A stretch of DNA of 5,416 nt from Acidobacteriaceae bacterium (GTDB taxonomy: Bacteria > Acidobacteriota > Terriglobia > Terriglobales > Acidobacteriaceae): positions 157-5,572 of the forward strand of contig PKYX01000281.1 of the NCBI GenBank assembly GCA_003132825.1. The letters run 5' to 3'. The translations under genes and the position numbers were made by a program. The notes beneath the pieces are model-generated. The model made no database searches and was not told where the DNA came from. It saw only the letters and a list, made by a program, of their open reading frames with translations. Below, piece by piece: positions 1 to 4,922 of the stretch. The stretch's first letter is position 1, and every line of letters starts with the position of its first letter.

Positions 1-662
1 TCTGGCAGGTGGTCGGCCTCCGACCACACCAGGCGCCGCACCGGCCCGGTCGCGCCGGATGCTTCCCGATGCGCCAGTGCCGCGCCAATCGCGCCGCCGG
101 TGGTCAGGCCCATGTGGGCGACCAGGATGTCGGCCCCAGCGCGAGCCATGGCTTCGGCCTGCTCAGGGTCGAACACGTAGGGCGTGGTCAGCAGATCTTT
201 TTCGTGGGCTAGCTCGATCATCTCGACTTCCAGGCTGTAACCCATGCCCGTCTCTTCCAGGTTTTGGCGAAACGTCCCGTCGATCAGTCCTACGGTCGGA
301 AAATTCTGCACCCCTGAGAAACCGAGCGCCGCGATCTCGTCGAGGAAGACATCGAAGACGCAGAAAGGATCGGTGCCATTCACCCCCGCGAGCACCGGCG
401 TTTTGCGGACCACCGGCAACACCTCGTGCGCCATTTCCATGACGACCTGGTTGGCGTTACCGTAGGCCATGAGACCTGCGAGCGAGCCCCGTCCTGCCAT
501 CCGATAGCGCCCCGAATTGTAGATCACGATCAGGTCGATGCCGCCCGCCTCTTCGCACTTCGCGGATAGGCCCGTCCCCGCCCCGCCTCCGACAATCGGC
601 TGCCGCTGCCGGACCATCTCGGCATATTTCAAGAGCAATTCTTTCCGCGCAAAACGTGGCAT
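1..662 (-). CDS. Phosphoenolpyruvate hydrolase family / TIM-barrel protein (partial, C-terminus beyond window)
   Basis: The frame reads from ATG at 662 to the window edge without a stop and gives 220 residues, against roughly 275-285 in the family, so about a fifth is missing. Recognisable family blocks in order are [10 protein letters not shown] (25-34), [11 protein letters not shown] (47-57), AGVNGTDPF (92-100), [13 protein letters not shown] (117-129), LLTTPYVF (157-164) and AHMGLTTGG (182-190). The alternating glycine-rich and hydrophobic strand ends fit a TIM barrel. The family is named phosphoenolpyruvate hydrolase (formerly TIM-barrel signal transduction protein). To my knowledge the enzymatic name rests on fold similarity, and I would not rely on it. 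No signal peptide is visible, so it is probably cytoplasmic. The start is supported by AAGGA at 671-675, 8 nt upstream. It follows the Tm-1-like gene by 29 nt and is almost certainly co-transcribed with it. The two products match the C-terminal and N-terminal parts of plant Tm-1. Confidence 0.93.
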   Translation of the reverse strand, partial: MPRFARKELLLKYAEMVRQRQPIVGGGAGTGLSAKCEEAGGIDLIVIYNSGRYRMAGRGSLAGLMAYGNANQVVMEMAHEVLPVVRKTPVLAGVNGTDPFCVFDVFLDEIAALGFSGVQNFPTVGLIDGTFRQNLEETGMGYSLEVEMIELAHEKDLLTTPYVFDPEQAEAMARAGADILVAHMGLTTGGAIGAALAHREASGATGPVRRLVWSEADHLP

Positions 663-670
663 GGAGCTTT

Positions 671-675
671 TCCTT
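671..675 (-). promoter_or_regulatory. Shine-Dalgarno of the TIM-barrel gene
   Basis: AAGGA on the minus strand lies 8 nt before ATG 662, inside the 29-nt gap after the Tm-1-like stop. It fixes the downstream start and shows that the second cistron can initiate on its own. Confidence 0.7.
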
Positions 676-691
676 CAATCGGCATTCGGCA

Positions 692-1924
692 TCAGCCGAC
701 AATCGCCAAAAACTCATCCGCGGCGATTGCAGCAAACCGCGGATCATTGATGTGATACGGAACCTCGACGAGTCTGCGACGATCGGTCGCCCGGAACTCG
801 GCCACCAGTGTATCGAACAAGGCCCGATCCGCAGCAGGATCGAAAAATGCCTGGCCGGGGGCATCGAGCGCCGAGACCCCGCCCCGGGGGAGCAGGAATC
901 TCACTTGCCCCTCGCAGCGGTTGAGCCGTTCCGCAATCCAGCGGGCCTGGCGAATGTTCTCCTCGACGCTGGTCCGCATTAACGTAATCTGCGGATTATG
1001 CGGATAAAACTTGCGTTGGCGATAGCGCTCCGGCACCGTCTCCGGGGCGCCGAAATTCACCATGTCGAGCGCCCCGCAAGACCCCAGGTAAGGCGCGCCC
1101 GTCCGCGCCACCGCGCCGAAGCGGTCTTCGGTGCACGCCAGCAGGCCCCCGAAGAGATAGTCCGAGACTTCGGTCGTCGTGATGTCGAGTACCCCGCGGA
1201 TATGGCCATCTTCGAGCAGCTTTTCCATCGAGCGGCCACCGGTCCCGGTGGCGTGAAACACCAGGCAGTCGAAGCGGGGATGCAGGCGTTCGGAAATCTG
1301 CTGCACGCAGGCCGTGGTCACGCCGAACATGGTCAGTCCGAGCGCAGGACGCTCCTCGGTTTGCGGCCGGATCGGGTGCAGCATCATGCCCGCAAGTGCG
1401 TGCGCCGCGTTCCCGAGCACGAGCCGCGAAATCCGGTTCAGACCGGCCAGATCCGTTACCGAATAGACCATCGTGACATCACTGGCGCCCACGTAACCCG
1501 CGACGTTGCCTGAAGCCATCGTCGACACCATCACCTTGGGCACACCGATCGGCAGCGCGCGCATCGCCGGCGCGATCAGTGCCGTACCTCCCGAGCCGCC
1601 GAGCCCGAGCAGGCCGCCGATATCGTCGCGCTTGCGGACGAAATGCTCGAAGGCATCGGTCATCGCGGCAATCGCTGCGCCGCGATCGCCCGAGAGGATT
1701 GAGCTTGGGGCCTGGGGATGATGGGCTGCGATGTCCGCCGGGGATATCAGGACTCGGTCGAAAGCCGAAACCACAGCCGGGCTCGGTGAGTTCCCGGAGG
1801 TTGATAGGTCGGCCAATGCGACCCGTAGTCCGGCCGCCTCGAGCAGCCCGCAGAGGTATTCGGCCTCGGCGCCTTTGGTATCGAGCGTCGCCGCAACCCA
1901 GGCCCGGTTTTCAGCGGCCATCAT
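692..1924 (-). CDS. Tm-1-like ATP-binding domain protein (UPF0261 family)
   Basis: A 410-residue protein, close to the usual ~400 for this family. Family blocks are visible along the whole length: TLDTKG (13-18) on the first strand, GLGGSGGTA (107-115), VSTMASGNV (133-141), [12 protein letters not shown] (223-234), DITTTEV (247-253), [12 protein letters not shown] (281-292) and [10 protein letters not shown] (345-354). The glycine-rich loops fit the ATP-binding cleft between two Rossmann-like lobes known from the tomato Tm-1 N-terminal domain. In tomato that domain binds tobamovirus replication proteins and blocks RNA replication. The bacterial role and reaction are unknown. There is no signal peptide or membrane segment, so it should be cytoplasmic. 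Two consecutive ATGs stand at 1924 and 1921. The GAGGA at 1928-1932 is 3 nt from the first and 6 nt from the second, so MAAENR (start 1921, 409 residues) is slightly better. It is followed 29 nt later by the TIM-barrel partner gene. All blocks appear intact. Confidence 0.95.
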   Translation of the reverse strand: MMAAENRAWVAATLDTKGAEAEYLCGLLEAAGLRVALADLSTSGNSPSPAVVSAFDRVLISPADIAAHHPQAPSSILSGDRGAAIAAMTDAFEHFVRKRDDIGGLLGLGGSGGTALIAPAMRALPIGVPKVMVSTMASGNVAGYVGASDVTMVYSVTDLAGLNRISRLVLGNAAHALAGMMLHPIRPQTEERPALGLTMFGVTTACVQQISERLHPRFDCLVFHATGTGGRSMEKLLEDGHIRGVLDITTTEVSDYLFGGLLACTEDRFGAVARTGAPYLGSCGALDMVNFGAPETVPERYRQRKFYPHNPQITLMRTSVEENIRQARWIAERLNRCEGQVRFLLPRGGVSALDAPGQAFFDPAADRALFDTLVAEFRATDRRRLVEVPYHINDPRFAAIAADEFLAIVG

Positions 1925-1927
1925 GAA

Positions 1928-1932
1928 TCCTC
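1928..1932 (-). promoter_or_regulatory. Shine-Dalgarno of the Tm-1-like gene (bears on start choice)
   Basis: GAGGA on the minus strand. The spacer is 3 nt to the ATG at 1924 and 6 nt to the ATG at 1921. Spacing favours the second ATG, a one-residue difference. Confidence 0.6.
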
Positions 1933-2282
1933 AGTCCCCGTATTGGCCATGCGGACAAGCATTACGCCAATCATTACCCAGCGAAGCCGCGTAACGACTT
2001 GGTCCTCGGTGAACTCAATCGTGAGGTGTCTCCCTTTTCGGCGTTAACTCGCTCGAATTGTACCGCTCTTCATCTTTATGGCGAGACCAGGGCCGCTTCT
2101 GCGGTTGAAAAGCGGAGCGTTTCGGGCCCTCCTGGGCTCAGGCGCGGACGCAGAGCGTTCCTCATCGATTTCTCCGACACCATTCCATCCTAAATGGACT
2201 CTCGGCGAGTCGCTCGATCGGCCTTAGGATGCACGCTAGCTGCCCTACGGGGTTAACCAAAGAAACTGCACTGGAGGCCGGG

Positions 2283-2308
2283 GACCGGGTGCCAGGAATG
2301 GCATGGTC
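2283..2308. repeat. Bulged hairpin (GACC / TGCCA-GGAA-TGGCA / GGTC)
   Basis: TGCCA (2290-2294) pairs with TGGCA (2299-2303) around a GGAA tetraloop. Outside it, GACC (2283-2286) pairs with GGTC (2305-2308) across a 3-by-1 internal loop, giving nine base pairs in 26 nt. No U-tract follows on either strand, so it is not an intrinsic terminator. A chance structure in GC-rich DNA is possible. Confidence 0.35.
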
Positions 2309-2543
2309 ACGATGAGCAGGGGAAGGGAAGCGAAGCACCTCGGGAGGGGAAAAGTCCGGGCCGGGATGGAATCCGACACGGAGCCAAGAAGATCGGACGG
2401 ATGCCACTTTTAGCCACAGGAACTTCTATCGTGGCCGCGCGCCAATCTGGGCCGGCTAGGACAGTCTTCCTCCGAGTCGCAGTCCAGACGCTCCTGGCGG
2501 CGGTCGTGGTGTTGGCTCGACCCTGGCAAATTGTTTTCAGACT

Positions 2544-2729
2544 CTATGTCGCAAGCCCTCGAGCCAAGGAGAGGAGCTCTCGGTCTTGCGTCTCCCGAGC
2601 CATTTGCTTCTCGTGCTGCGCGAGTAAGTGGTTGAGTTGTTCAATGATTTCAATCAGCTTCGCAGTGTCTTCCTGCTGCTGCGCTTTCTGCTGGAGTTCT
2701 CGCCATCCAGTGGGCTCTTGGTCAAGCAT
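2544..2729 (-). CDS. Small glutamine-rich coiled-coil protein, hypothetical
   Basis: A 61-residue protein of unknown function. Residues 9-43 are predicted by eye to be one long amphipathic helix: the first half is Gln/Glu-rich (ELQQKAQQQED, 11-21). The second half has hydrophobic residues at L25, I28/I29, L32 and L35/L36, a heptad-like a/d spacing typical of a short coiled coil. Tiny cytosolic proteins with this pattern (W-x-E-L, an Asp/Glu patch, then K-L-x-x-I-x-x-L-N-x-L-L) are, as I recall, frequent in Acidobacteriota, but no function is known to me. The start at 2729 is very well supported: AAGGAG lies at 2739-2744 with a 9-nt spacer, and an in-frame TAG sits two codons upstream of the ATG. 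It stands alone, with non-coding stretches on both sides. No signal peptide or membrane segment is visible. Self-association or binding to a partner helix is inference only. Confidence 0.8.
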   Translation of the reverse strand: MLDQEPTGWRELQQKAQQQEDTAKLIEIIEQLNHLLAQHEKQMARETQDRELLSLARGLAT

Positions 2730-2738
2730 CTTCTAAAT

Positions 2739-2744
2739 CTCCTT
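2739..2744 (-). promoter_or_regulatory. Strong Shine-Dalgarno of the coiled-coil gene
   Basis: AAGGAG on the minus strand, 9 nt before the ATG at 2729. It is the clearest ribosome binding site in the window and the main reason to accept this small gene. Confidence 0.8.
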
Positions 2745-2787
2745 CCCAATGAAGTGGATATGCTGTACGAATTCGGGCCGACAAAAG

Positions 2788-2811
2788 CAAGCCAGAACGT
2801 TTTCAAGCCAG
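2788..2811. repeat. Direct repeat CAAGCCAG, two copies 16 bp apart
   Basis: CAAGCCAG occurs at 2788-2795 and again at 2804-2811. The pair lies about 45-65 nt upstream of the Shine-Dalgarno of the coiled-coil gene, where tandem activator or repressor half-sites could sit. An 8-bp repeat at this spacing could also be chance. Confidence 0.35.
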
Positions 2812-2846
2812 GCCTCCTGCGGACCCGCCTGGCGACCGTCACAAGT

Positions 2847-2858
2847 CCGGTCGACCGG
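2847..2858. repeat. Perfect 12-bp palindrome CCGGTCGACCGG
   Basis: The 12 bases are self-complementary with no spacer. The flanking bases do not extend the symmetry. It lies 118 nt upstream of the coiled-coil start. It could be an operator or simply a GC-rich coincidence. Confidence 0.4.
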
Positions 2859-2884
2859 CAGGTTGCGCGGGTTGCTTCTTCCCA

Positions 2885-2941
2885 CTCGGTCTGGTAGGAA
2901 GATGGTGAAGCGGTGAGCGAGGGGGAAGTTGCCAGACCGAG
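2885..2941. repeat. Inverted repeat, 10-bp perfect arms
   Basis: CTCGGTCTGG (2885-2894) is exactly reverse-complementary to CCAGACCGAG (2932-2941), with 37 nt between. In RNA the stem could extend inwards by three pairs if two G-U wobbles are allowed. No U-run follows on either strand, so it is not an ordinary terminator. It lies about 110 nt downstream of the zinc-finger gene stop. No transposase or target duplication is seen nearby. Confidence 0.5.
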
Positions 2942-3050
2942 CTGCTGCGACTCCAGCGCTTCGAACAGGATTAAGGGAAAGTCCGAAAGTCGTCAGTGAC
3001 GGATGTCACAGTTCACGAGGTTATCTGTGGAAAATTGAGAAGCAGCCGAC

Positions 3051-3221
3051 TTATTTCACCGCCACTGACTCTATGAACTCCGCCGTGACTGGTCGTCGAT
3101 CTAGGTGCGGATAGGTTCGCGGTTGACCGGTGGAGAGCTCGCACTTCTCGCCGGACTTGGCACCGCAGGTGGGGCAGCGAACCGCCAACAGTTGCTTCGG
3201 GGTCAGGTCCTTGGCGTTCAT
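3051..3221 (-). CDS. Small zinc-finger-like protein (phage-type zinc-binding domain), 56 residues
   Basis: ATG at 3221 to TAA at 3051-3053 gives 56 residues. The core is RCPTCGAKSGEKCEL (15-29), then TGQPR and a YPHLDRR segment. The putative metal ligands are C16, C19, C27 and H39 (C-x2-C-x7-C-x11-H). This layout matches the small zinc-binding domain found in many actinobacterial, acidobacterial and phage proteins (CPxCGA, a GxxC, then an H-xx-R). Such proteins are generally assumed to bind nucleic acid, but this is not proven. An in-frame TAG stands two codons before the ATG, so this is the earliest possible start. The ribosome binding site is weak. It follows the PhnB-like gene by 60 nt on the same strand and may be translated from the same message, with a hairpin (3257-3274) in the gap. 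A longer minus-strand frame over the same bases (3013-3363) shows no family features and is a shadow. Confidence 0.75.
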   Translation of the reverse strand: MNAKDLTPKQLLAVRCPTCGAKSGEKCELSTGQPRTYPHLDRRPVTAEFIESVAVK

Positions 3222-3256
3222 ACCCGGCTATCATGCAACTCAGCGGGACATCGGGA

Positions 3257-3274
3257 CTGTTCAATTTTGAACAG
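3257..3274. repeat. Short perfect hairpin CTGTTCAA-TT-TTGAACAG
   Basis: Eight complementary base pairs with a 2-nt centre (in practice 7 pairs with a 4-nt loop). It begins 8 nt past the stop of the PhnB-like gene and ends 35 nt before the zinc-finger start. No U-tract follows on the minus strand, so full termination is doubtful. It may be a processing or stability hairpin between two cistrons, or an operator. Confidence 0.5.
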
Positions 3275-3281
3275 AAGCGGA

Positions 3282-3752
3282 TTAGTTCTTCCCTAAAAGC
3301 TCGTCCATACGCCTCTGCATCTCGCCCGGCGATACGTCTTCCTTGTGGGTTGAAACGATCCAAAGGTGACCGAAGGGATCGGCCAACCTGCCGCTCCTGT
3401 CCCCGTAAAACTGATCGGCCACCGGAATCAGGAGCGTCGCGCCGGCGGCGACAGCCCGCTTAACCAGCTCGTCCACGTCGTCAACATACAGCGCGATTCG
3501 CACGGGTGAGTCAGCGGCCGATTTCGGGCCGAGATTTCCCCATTCAGGGAACTCGTCGGTAACCATGAGGAGCGCGTTGCCTATGGTCAGCTCGGCGTGC
3601 ACGATCTTGCCACCGGGCCCGGTCATTCGCATTCGCTCCTTGGCGCCAAACACCGCCTTATAAAACTCCATGGCGCGTGCAGCGTCCCTCACGACCAATA
3701 GTGGTGTCACAGCACCGTAACCGTCCGGGATGGGTTTCACGCTGGTTGCCAT
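3282..3752 (-). CDS. VOC superfamily protein, PhnB-like
   Basis: A 156-residue protein with the two-module beta-alpha-beta-beta-beta layout of the vicinal oxygen chelate fold. Module one spans about 12-67 (AVTPLLVVRD, AMEFYKAVFGA, IVHAELTIGNALLMVTDE). Module two spans about 84-136 (RIALYVDDVDELVKRAVAAGA, then a DQFYGDRSGRLADPFGHLW block at 113-131). The FYGDR-x-G-x-x-x-DPFGH-x-W string is the PhnB-like signature. H52 and E54 could contribute metal or substrate contacts. The glutamate that ends the metal site of glyoxalase I is not present after DPFGH, so glyoxalase I activity is unlikely and the substrate is unknown. The longest frame starts at 3785, but MATSVKPIPDG at 3752 is preferred. It has AGGCGG about 5 nt upstream and matches the family length, whereas 3785 has no good site. 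The product is probably cytoplasmic. The zinc-finger gene follows after 60 nt. Confidence 0.9.
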   Translation of the reverse strand: MATSVKPIPDGYGAVTPLLVVRDAARAMEFYKAVFGAKERMRMTGPGGKIVHAELTIGNALLMVTDEFPEWGNLGPKSAADSPVRIALYVDDVDELVKRAVAAGATLLIPVADQFYGDRSGRLADPFGHLWIVSTHKEDVSPGEMQRRMDELLGKN

Positions 3753-3756
3753 TAGG

Positions 3757-3764
3757 TCCGCCTT
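3757..3764 (-). promoter_or_regulatory. Shine-Dalgarno deciding the PhnB-like start
   Basis: AAGGCGGA on the minus strand ends 4 nt before the ATG at 3752 (core AGGCGG, 5-nt spacer). The upstream in-frame ATG at 3785 is preceded only by CATAGCTGA, so 3752 is the better start. Confidence 0.65.
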
Positions 3765-3831
3765 TTGCTTCGAAATCAGCTCCATTCAGCTATGTTGCCA
3801 CTTCATTCTGACCCGAGACCGAATGATTCGT

Positions 3832-3837
3832 ATTGTA
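3832..3837 (-). promoter_or_regulatory. Candidate -10 element of the PhnB-like gene
   Basis: TACAAT on the minus strand agrees with TATAAT at five of six positions and follows a T-run. The -35 position is weak, so the promoter assignment is tentative. Confidence 0.3.
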
Positions 3838-4077
3838 AAAAGCGACCCTAGTCAGCCAGTCGAACGTTGTTGCGGTGACCGAACACGGTAGAATCGTTGA
3901 ACCTTGGTTGGCATCACCGCCATCTACACCGAAGCCCCTAGGATCGCTATCCTGATCATTACTCCTCAGGCGGGTCAGGTAAGCAGTGAATTTATTGTGG
4001 CGCGCTTCAACTTTGCCAACACTTGTCGCATGCGCAGGACCCGCCAAAGTCCCCGCTGAACAAGTCCGGCTGGTGAA

Positions 4078-4455
4078 TTACCTTTCCTCGAGAACCGACA
4101 AGATGTTGCCGGCTGGATCTTTAAACCATGCGATGACCGGACCTCCGCCCCGAAAAATTCCTCGTTTGTCCGTCTTTAGATCGGGCTGGTCATAAATCTC
4201 AAACCGGACGCCGCGCTGGGTGAGTTCATCCACCGCTTCTTCGACATTGTTTACCGCGAAATTGAGAATAGTGAAGGTGGCTGGTTGATGTTTTGGCTTA
4301 GGGTAAATGAGGACCTTGGTATCGCCTGCCAGGTGCAGGGTCAACAGGCCGTGAGATTCAGAAACCTCCAGTCCAAGAGTCTGGCTGTAGAATTCCTTCG
4401 CTTTTTGCGTGTCATCCACCGAAAAACCGCTGAAAGCCCTGCTTCCGCTTAACAT
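4078..4455 (-). CDS. VOC superfamily protein (glyoxalase/bleomycin-resistance fold)
   Basis: A 125-residue protein, the normal length for a single two-module VOC chain. Module one is about residues 7-52: [20 protein letters not shown], then [18 protein letters not shown]. Module two is about 63-122: [21 protein letters not shown], then [20 protein letters not shown]. The FKDPxGN-x-L motif near the C-terminus is the usual second-module signature. Members of this subgroup are annotated only as VOC family or glyoxalase-like, and I cannot assign a substrate. The start at 4455 is well supported by GAGGAG at 4462-4467 with a 6-nt spacer. It is divergent from the permease gene across a 467-nt gap. 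The next gene on its strand, the PhnB-like gene, starts 325 nt away, so the two VOC genes probably have separate promoters. Sequence differences place them in different subfamilies rather than a recent tandem copy. Confidence 0.92.
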   Translation of the reverse strand: MLSGSRAFSGFSVDDTQKAKEFYSQTLGLEVSESHGLLTLHLAGDTKVLIYPKPKHQPATFTILNFAVNNVEEAVDELTQRGVRFEIYDQPDLKTDKRGIFRGGGPVIAWFKDPAGNILSVLEER

Positions 4456-4461
4456 TGCTCG

Positions 4462-4467
4462 CTCCTC
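4462..4467 (-). promoter_or_regulatory. Shine-Dalgarno of the second VOC gene
   Basis: GAGGAG on the minus strand with a 6-nt spacer to the ATG at 4455, which settles the start. Confidence 0.75.
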
Positions 4468-4598
4468 AACCTGAATAGTACGAGGATACGCCGACCCGCA
4501 TGAGTTTCGATGCGCTTCGTCCTACCAAGTTTGCCGCGCTTCCAGGCGGCTAGGGGCTTGCGATCCGGGCATGGGTGAGGGCAGGGCAGGTGGTCTGG

Positions 4599-4625
4599 TT
4601 GTCGGGGCTCTGGCTCCTCTATACA
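4599..4625 (+). promoter_or_regulatory. Weak candidate promoter for the permease
   Basis: TTGTCG (4599-4604) and TATACA (4620-4625) resemble -35 and -10 hexamers, but the 15-nt spacer is short. It would give a leader of about 290 nt. Low confidence. Confidence 0.2.
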
Positions 4626-4643
4626 TGCGCAATATCCCGTTTA

Positions 4644-4654
4644 CTACCTAGTAG
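4644..4654. promoter_or_regulatory. Candidate operator dyad CTAC-CTA-GTAG
   Basis: CTAC (4644-4647) and GTAG (4651-4654) form a dyad around CTA, preceded by TTA. It lies about 20 nt after the candidate -10, near the expected transcription start, where a repressor could bind. The TAC/GTA character recalls operators of BlaI/MecI-type repressors. That link is inference. Confidence 0.3.
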
Positions 4655-4693
4655 GGTGAAATCGCTTTCGATGCAACCAATCCGGCATCGACC

Positions 4694-4713
4694 GCTGTTC
4701 ATTTTCGGACAGC
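4694..4713. repeat. Imperfect dyad GCTGTTC-ATTTTC-GGACAGC
   Basis: Seven-base arms (4694-4700 and 4707-4713) pair with one G-U wobble around a 6-nt loop. It could be an operator or a leader hairpin of the permease message. Confidence 0.3.
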
Positions 4714-4770
4714 AGATTCCAGGACTGGACGCAGCGTGTAAGGTGCGCTTGGAAAGGAGGCAACGGTACA

Positions 4771-4875
4771 TTGGGGGCTAAGGACTTAGTGCATCCCGTC
4801 GATGGTTCGAAACCTGCACACCTGACTGATCGGCGACGTGGCGGAGCGCTTGCACGGAGCCCGGTGAGAGTTTAG
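4771..4875 (+). CDS. Possible leader peptide upstream of the permease (34 residues)
   Basis: AAAGGAGG at 4753-4760 is a near-perfect Shine-Dalgarno, and a TTG start lies 10 nt downstream at 4771. The frame encodes 34 residues, beginning (M)[11 protein letters not shown] and ending SPVRV, and stops with TAG at 4873-4875, 47 nt before the permease ATG. The peptide is Arg/Gly-rich in its second half and resembles nothing I know. It may be a translated leader that influences the permease, or the Shine-Dalgarno may be accidental. The TTG start and the lack of a recognisable family make this tentative. Confidence 0.25.
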   Translation: MGAKDLVHPVDGSKPAHLTDRRRGGALARSPVRV

Positions 4876-4922
4876 CGGCCGCCGTGCTAGTCGCTCCCAG
4901 AGTGCTCTGCGAAGGTGGTGAT

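Larger units (their letters stand above)
1925..2543. other. Intergenic region without a convincing gene
   Basis: About 620 nt between the coiled-coil gene and the Tm-1-like gene. Open frames of 50-80 codons exist on both strands (for example plus 2078-2227 and minus 2162-2407). They lack a Shine-Dalgarno sequence, mostly use GTG or TTG starts, and resemble no protein family I know. What it does hold: the 5' leader of the Tm-1-like gene, a 40-codon open frame on the minus strand ending exactly over its start (1921-2043), a bulged hairpin at 2283-2308, and a purine-rich plus strand around 2310-2360. I could not pick out a -35/-10 pair for the minus-strand unit. Confidence 0.6.
2730..3050. other. 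Non-coding stretch with dyad and repeat elements
   Basis: About 320 nt between the zinc-finger gene and the coiled-coil gene. No frame in it has both a start with a ribosome binding site and a family-like sequence. It contains an 8-bp direct repeat (2788-2811), a 12-bp palindrome (2847-2858) and a 10-bp inverted repeat (2885-2941), described separately. It should include the promoter and leader of the coiled-coil gene, but no promoter hexamer pair is convincing. Confidence 0.6.
3753..4077. other. Intergenic region between the two VOC genes
   Basis: About 325 nt. It should hold the end of the upstream VOC transcript and a promoter for the PhnB-like gene. A minus-strand TACAAT (3832-3837 as ATTGTA on the plus strand) is a good -10 candidate 80 nt before the start, but the -35 position 17 nt upstream (TGGCTG) is poor. 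A small AGGAT-CGCT-ATCCT stem lies around 3940-3953 without a U-tract. An 85-codon minus-strand frame here (3790-4047) starts at TTG and has no family features. Confidence 0.5.
4456..4922. other. Divergent intergenic region upstream of the permease
   Basis: 467 nt between the VOC gene (leftwards) and the ADOP permease (rightwards). It holds a candidate rightward promoter (4599-4625), a TAC/GTA dyad just downstream (4644-4654), an imperfect dyad (4694-4713), and a strong Shine-Dalgarno in front of a 35-codon frame (4753-4875). A PadR-type regulator gene, often found beside ADOP genes, is not in this gap. A 68-codon GTG-started plus frame (4575-4781) has no ribosome binding site and is not accepted. 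Confidence 0.5.

Noticed and set aside
998..1513. 171-codon plus-strand frame.
   Set aside because: Antisense shadow of the Tm-1-like gene. Its His/Arg-rich composition comes from the opposite-strand codons.
2078..2227. 49-residue plus-strand frame beginning with ATG (MARPGPLLRLKSG).
   Set aside because: The upstream sequence CGCTCTTCATCTTT has no ribosome binding site and the product matches nothing known to me.
2162..2407. 81-codon minus-strand frame with GTG start.
   Set aside because: No Shine-Dalgarno, Pro/Ser/Arg-rich composition typical of random GC-rich frames, no family resemblance.
2401..2736. 111-codon plus-strand frame rich in Cys and Ser.
   Set aside because: It is the antisense shadow of the coiled-coil gene. 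The Cys/Ser runs come from reversed Gln and Glu codons.
3020..3036. DnaA-box-like word TGTGGAAAA (3026-3034) near TTATC.
   Set aside because: A single near match to TGTGGATAA with no cluster, AT-rich region or replication gene nearby.
3013..3363. 116-codon minus-strand frame overlapping the zinc-finger and PhnB-like genes.
   Set aside because: It is out of frame with two genes that carry clear family motifs.
3790..4047. 85-codon minus-strand frame between the VOC genes.
   Set aside because: TTG start, no clear ribosome binding site, no recognisable domain. It lies where a promoter is expected.
4742..4824. tRNA-like look: GGTTCGAAACC (T-loop-like) at 4804-4814, with GGTGCGC upstream and GCACACC downstream.
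   Set aside because: Placing TTCGAAA as the T loop leaves stem GATGG against CCTGC, with two mismatches in five. The acceptor pairing does not fall in register and no D or anticodon arm forms.
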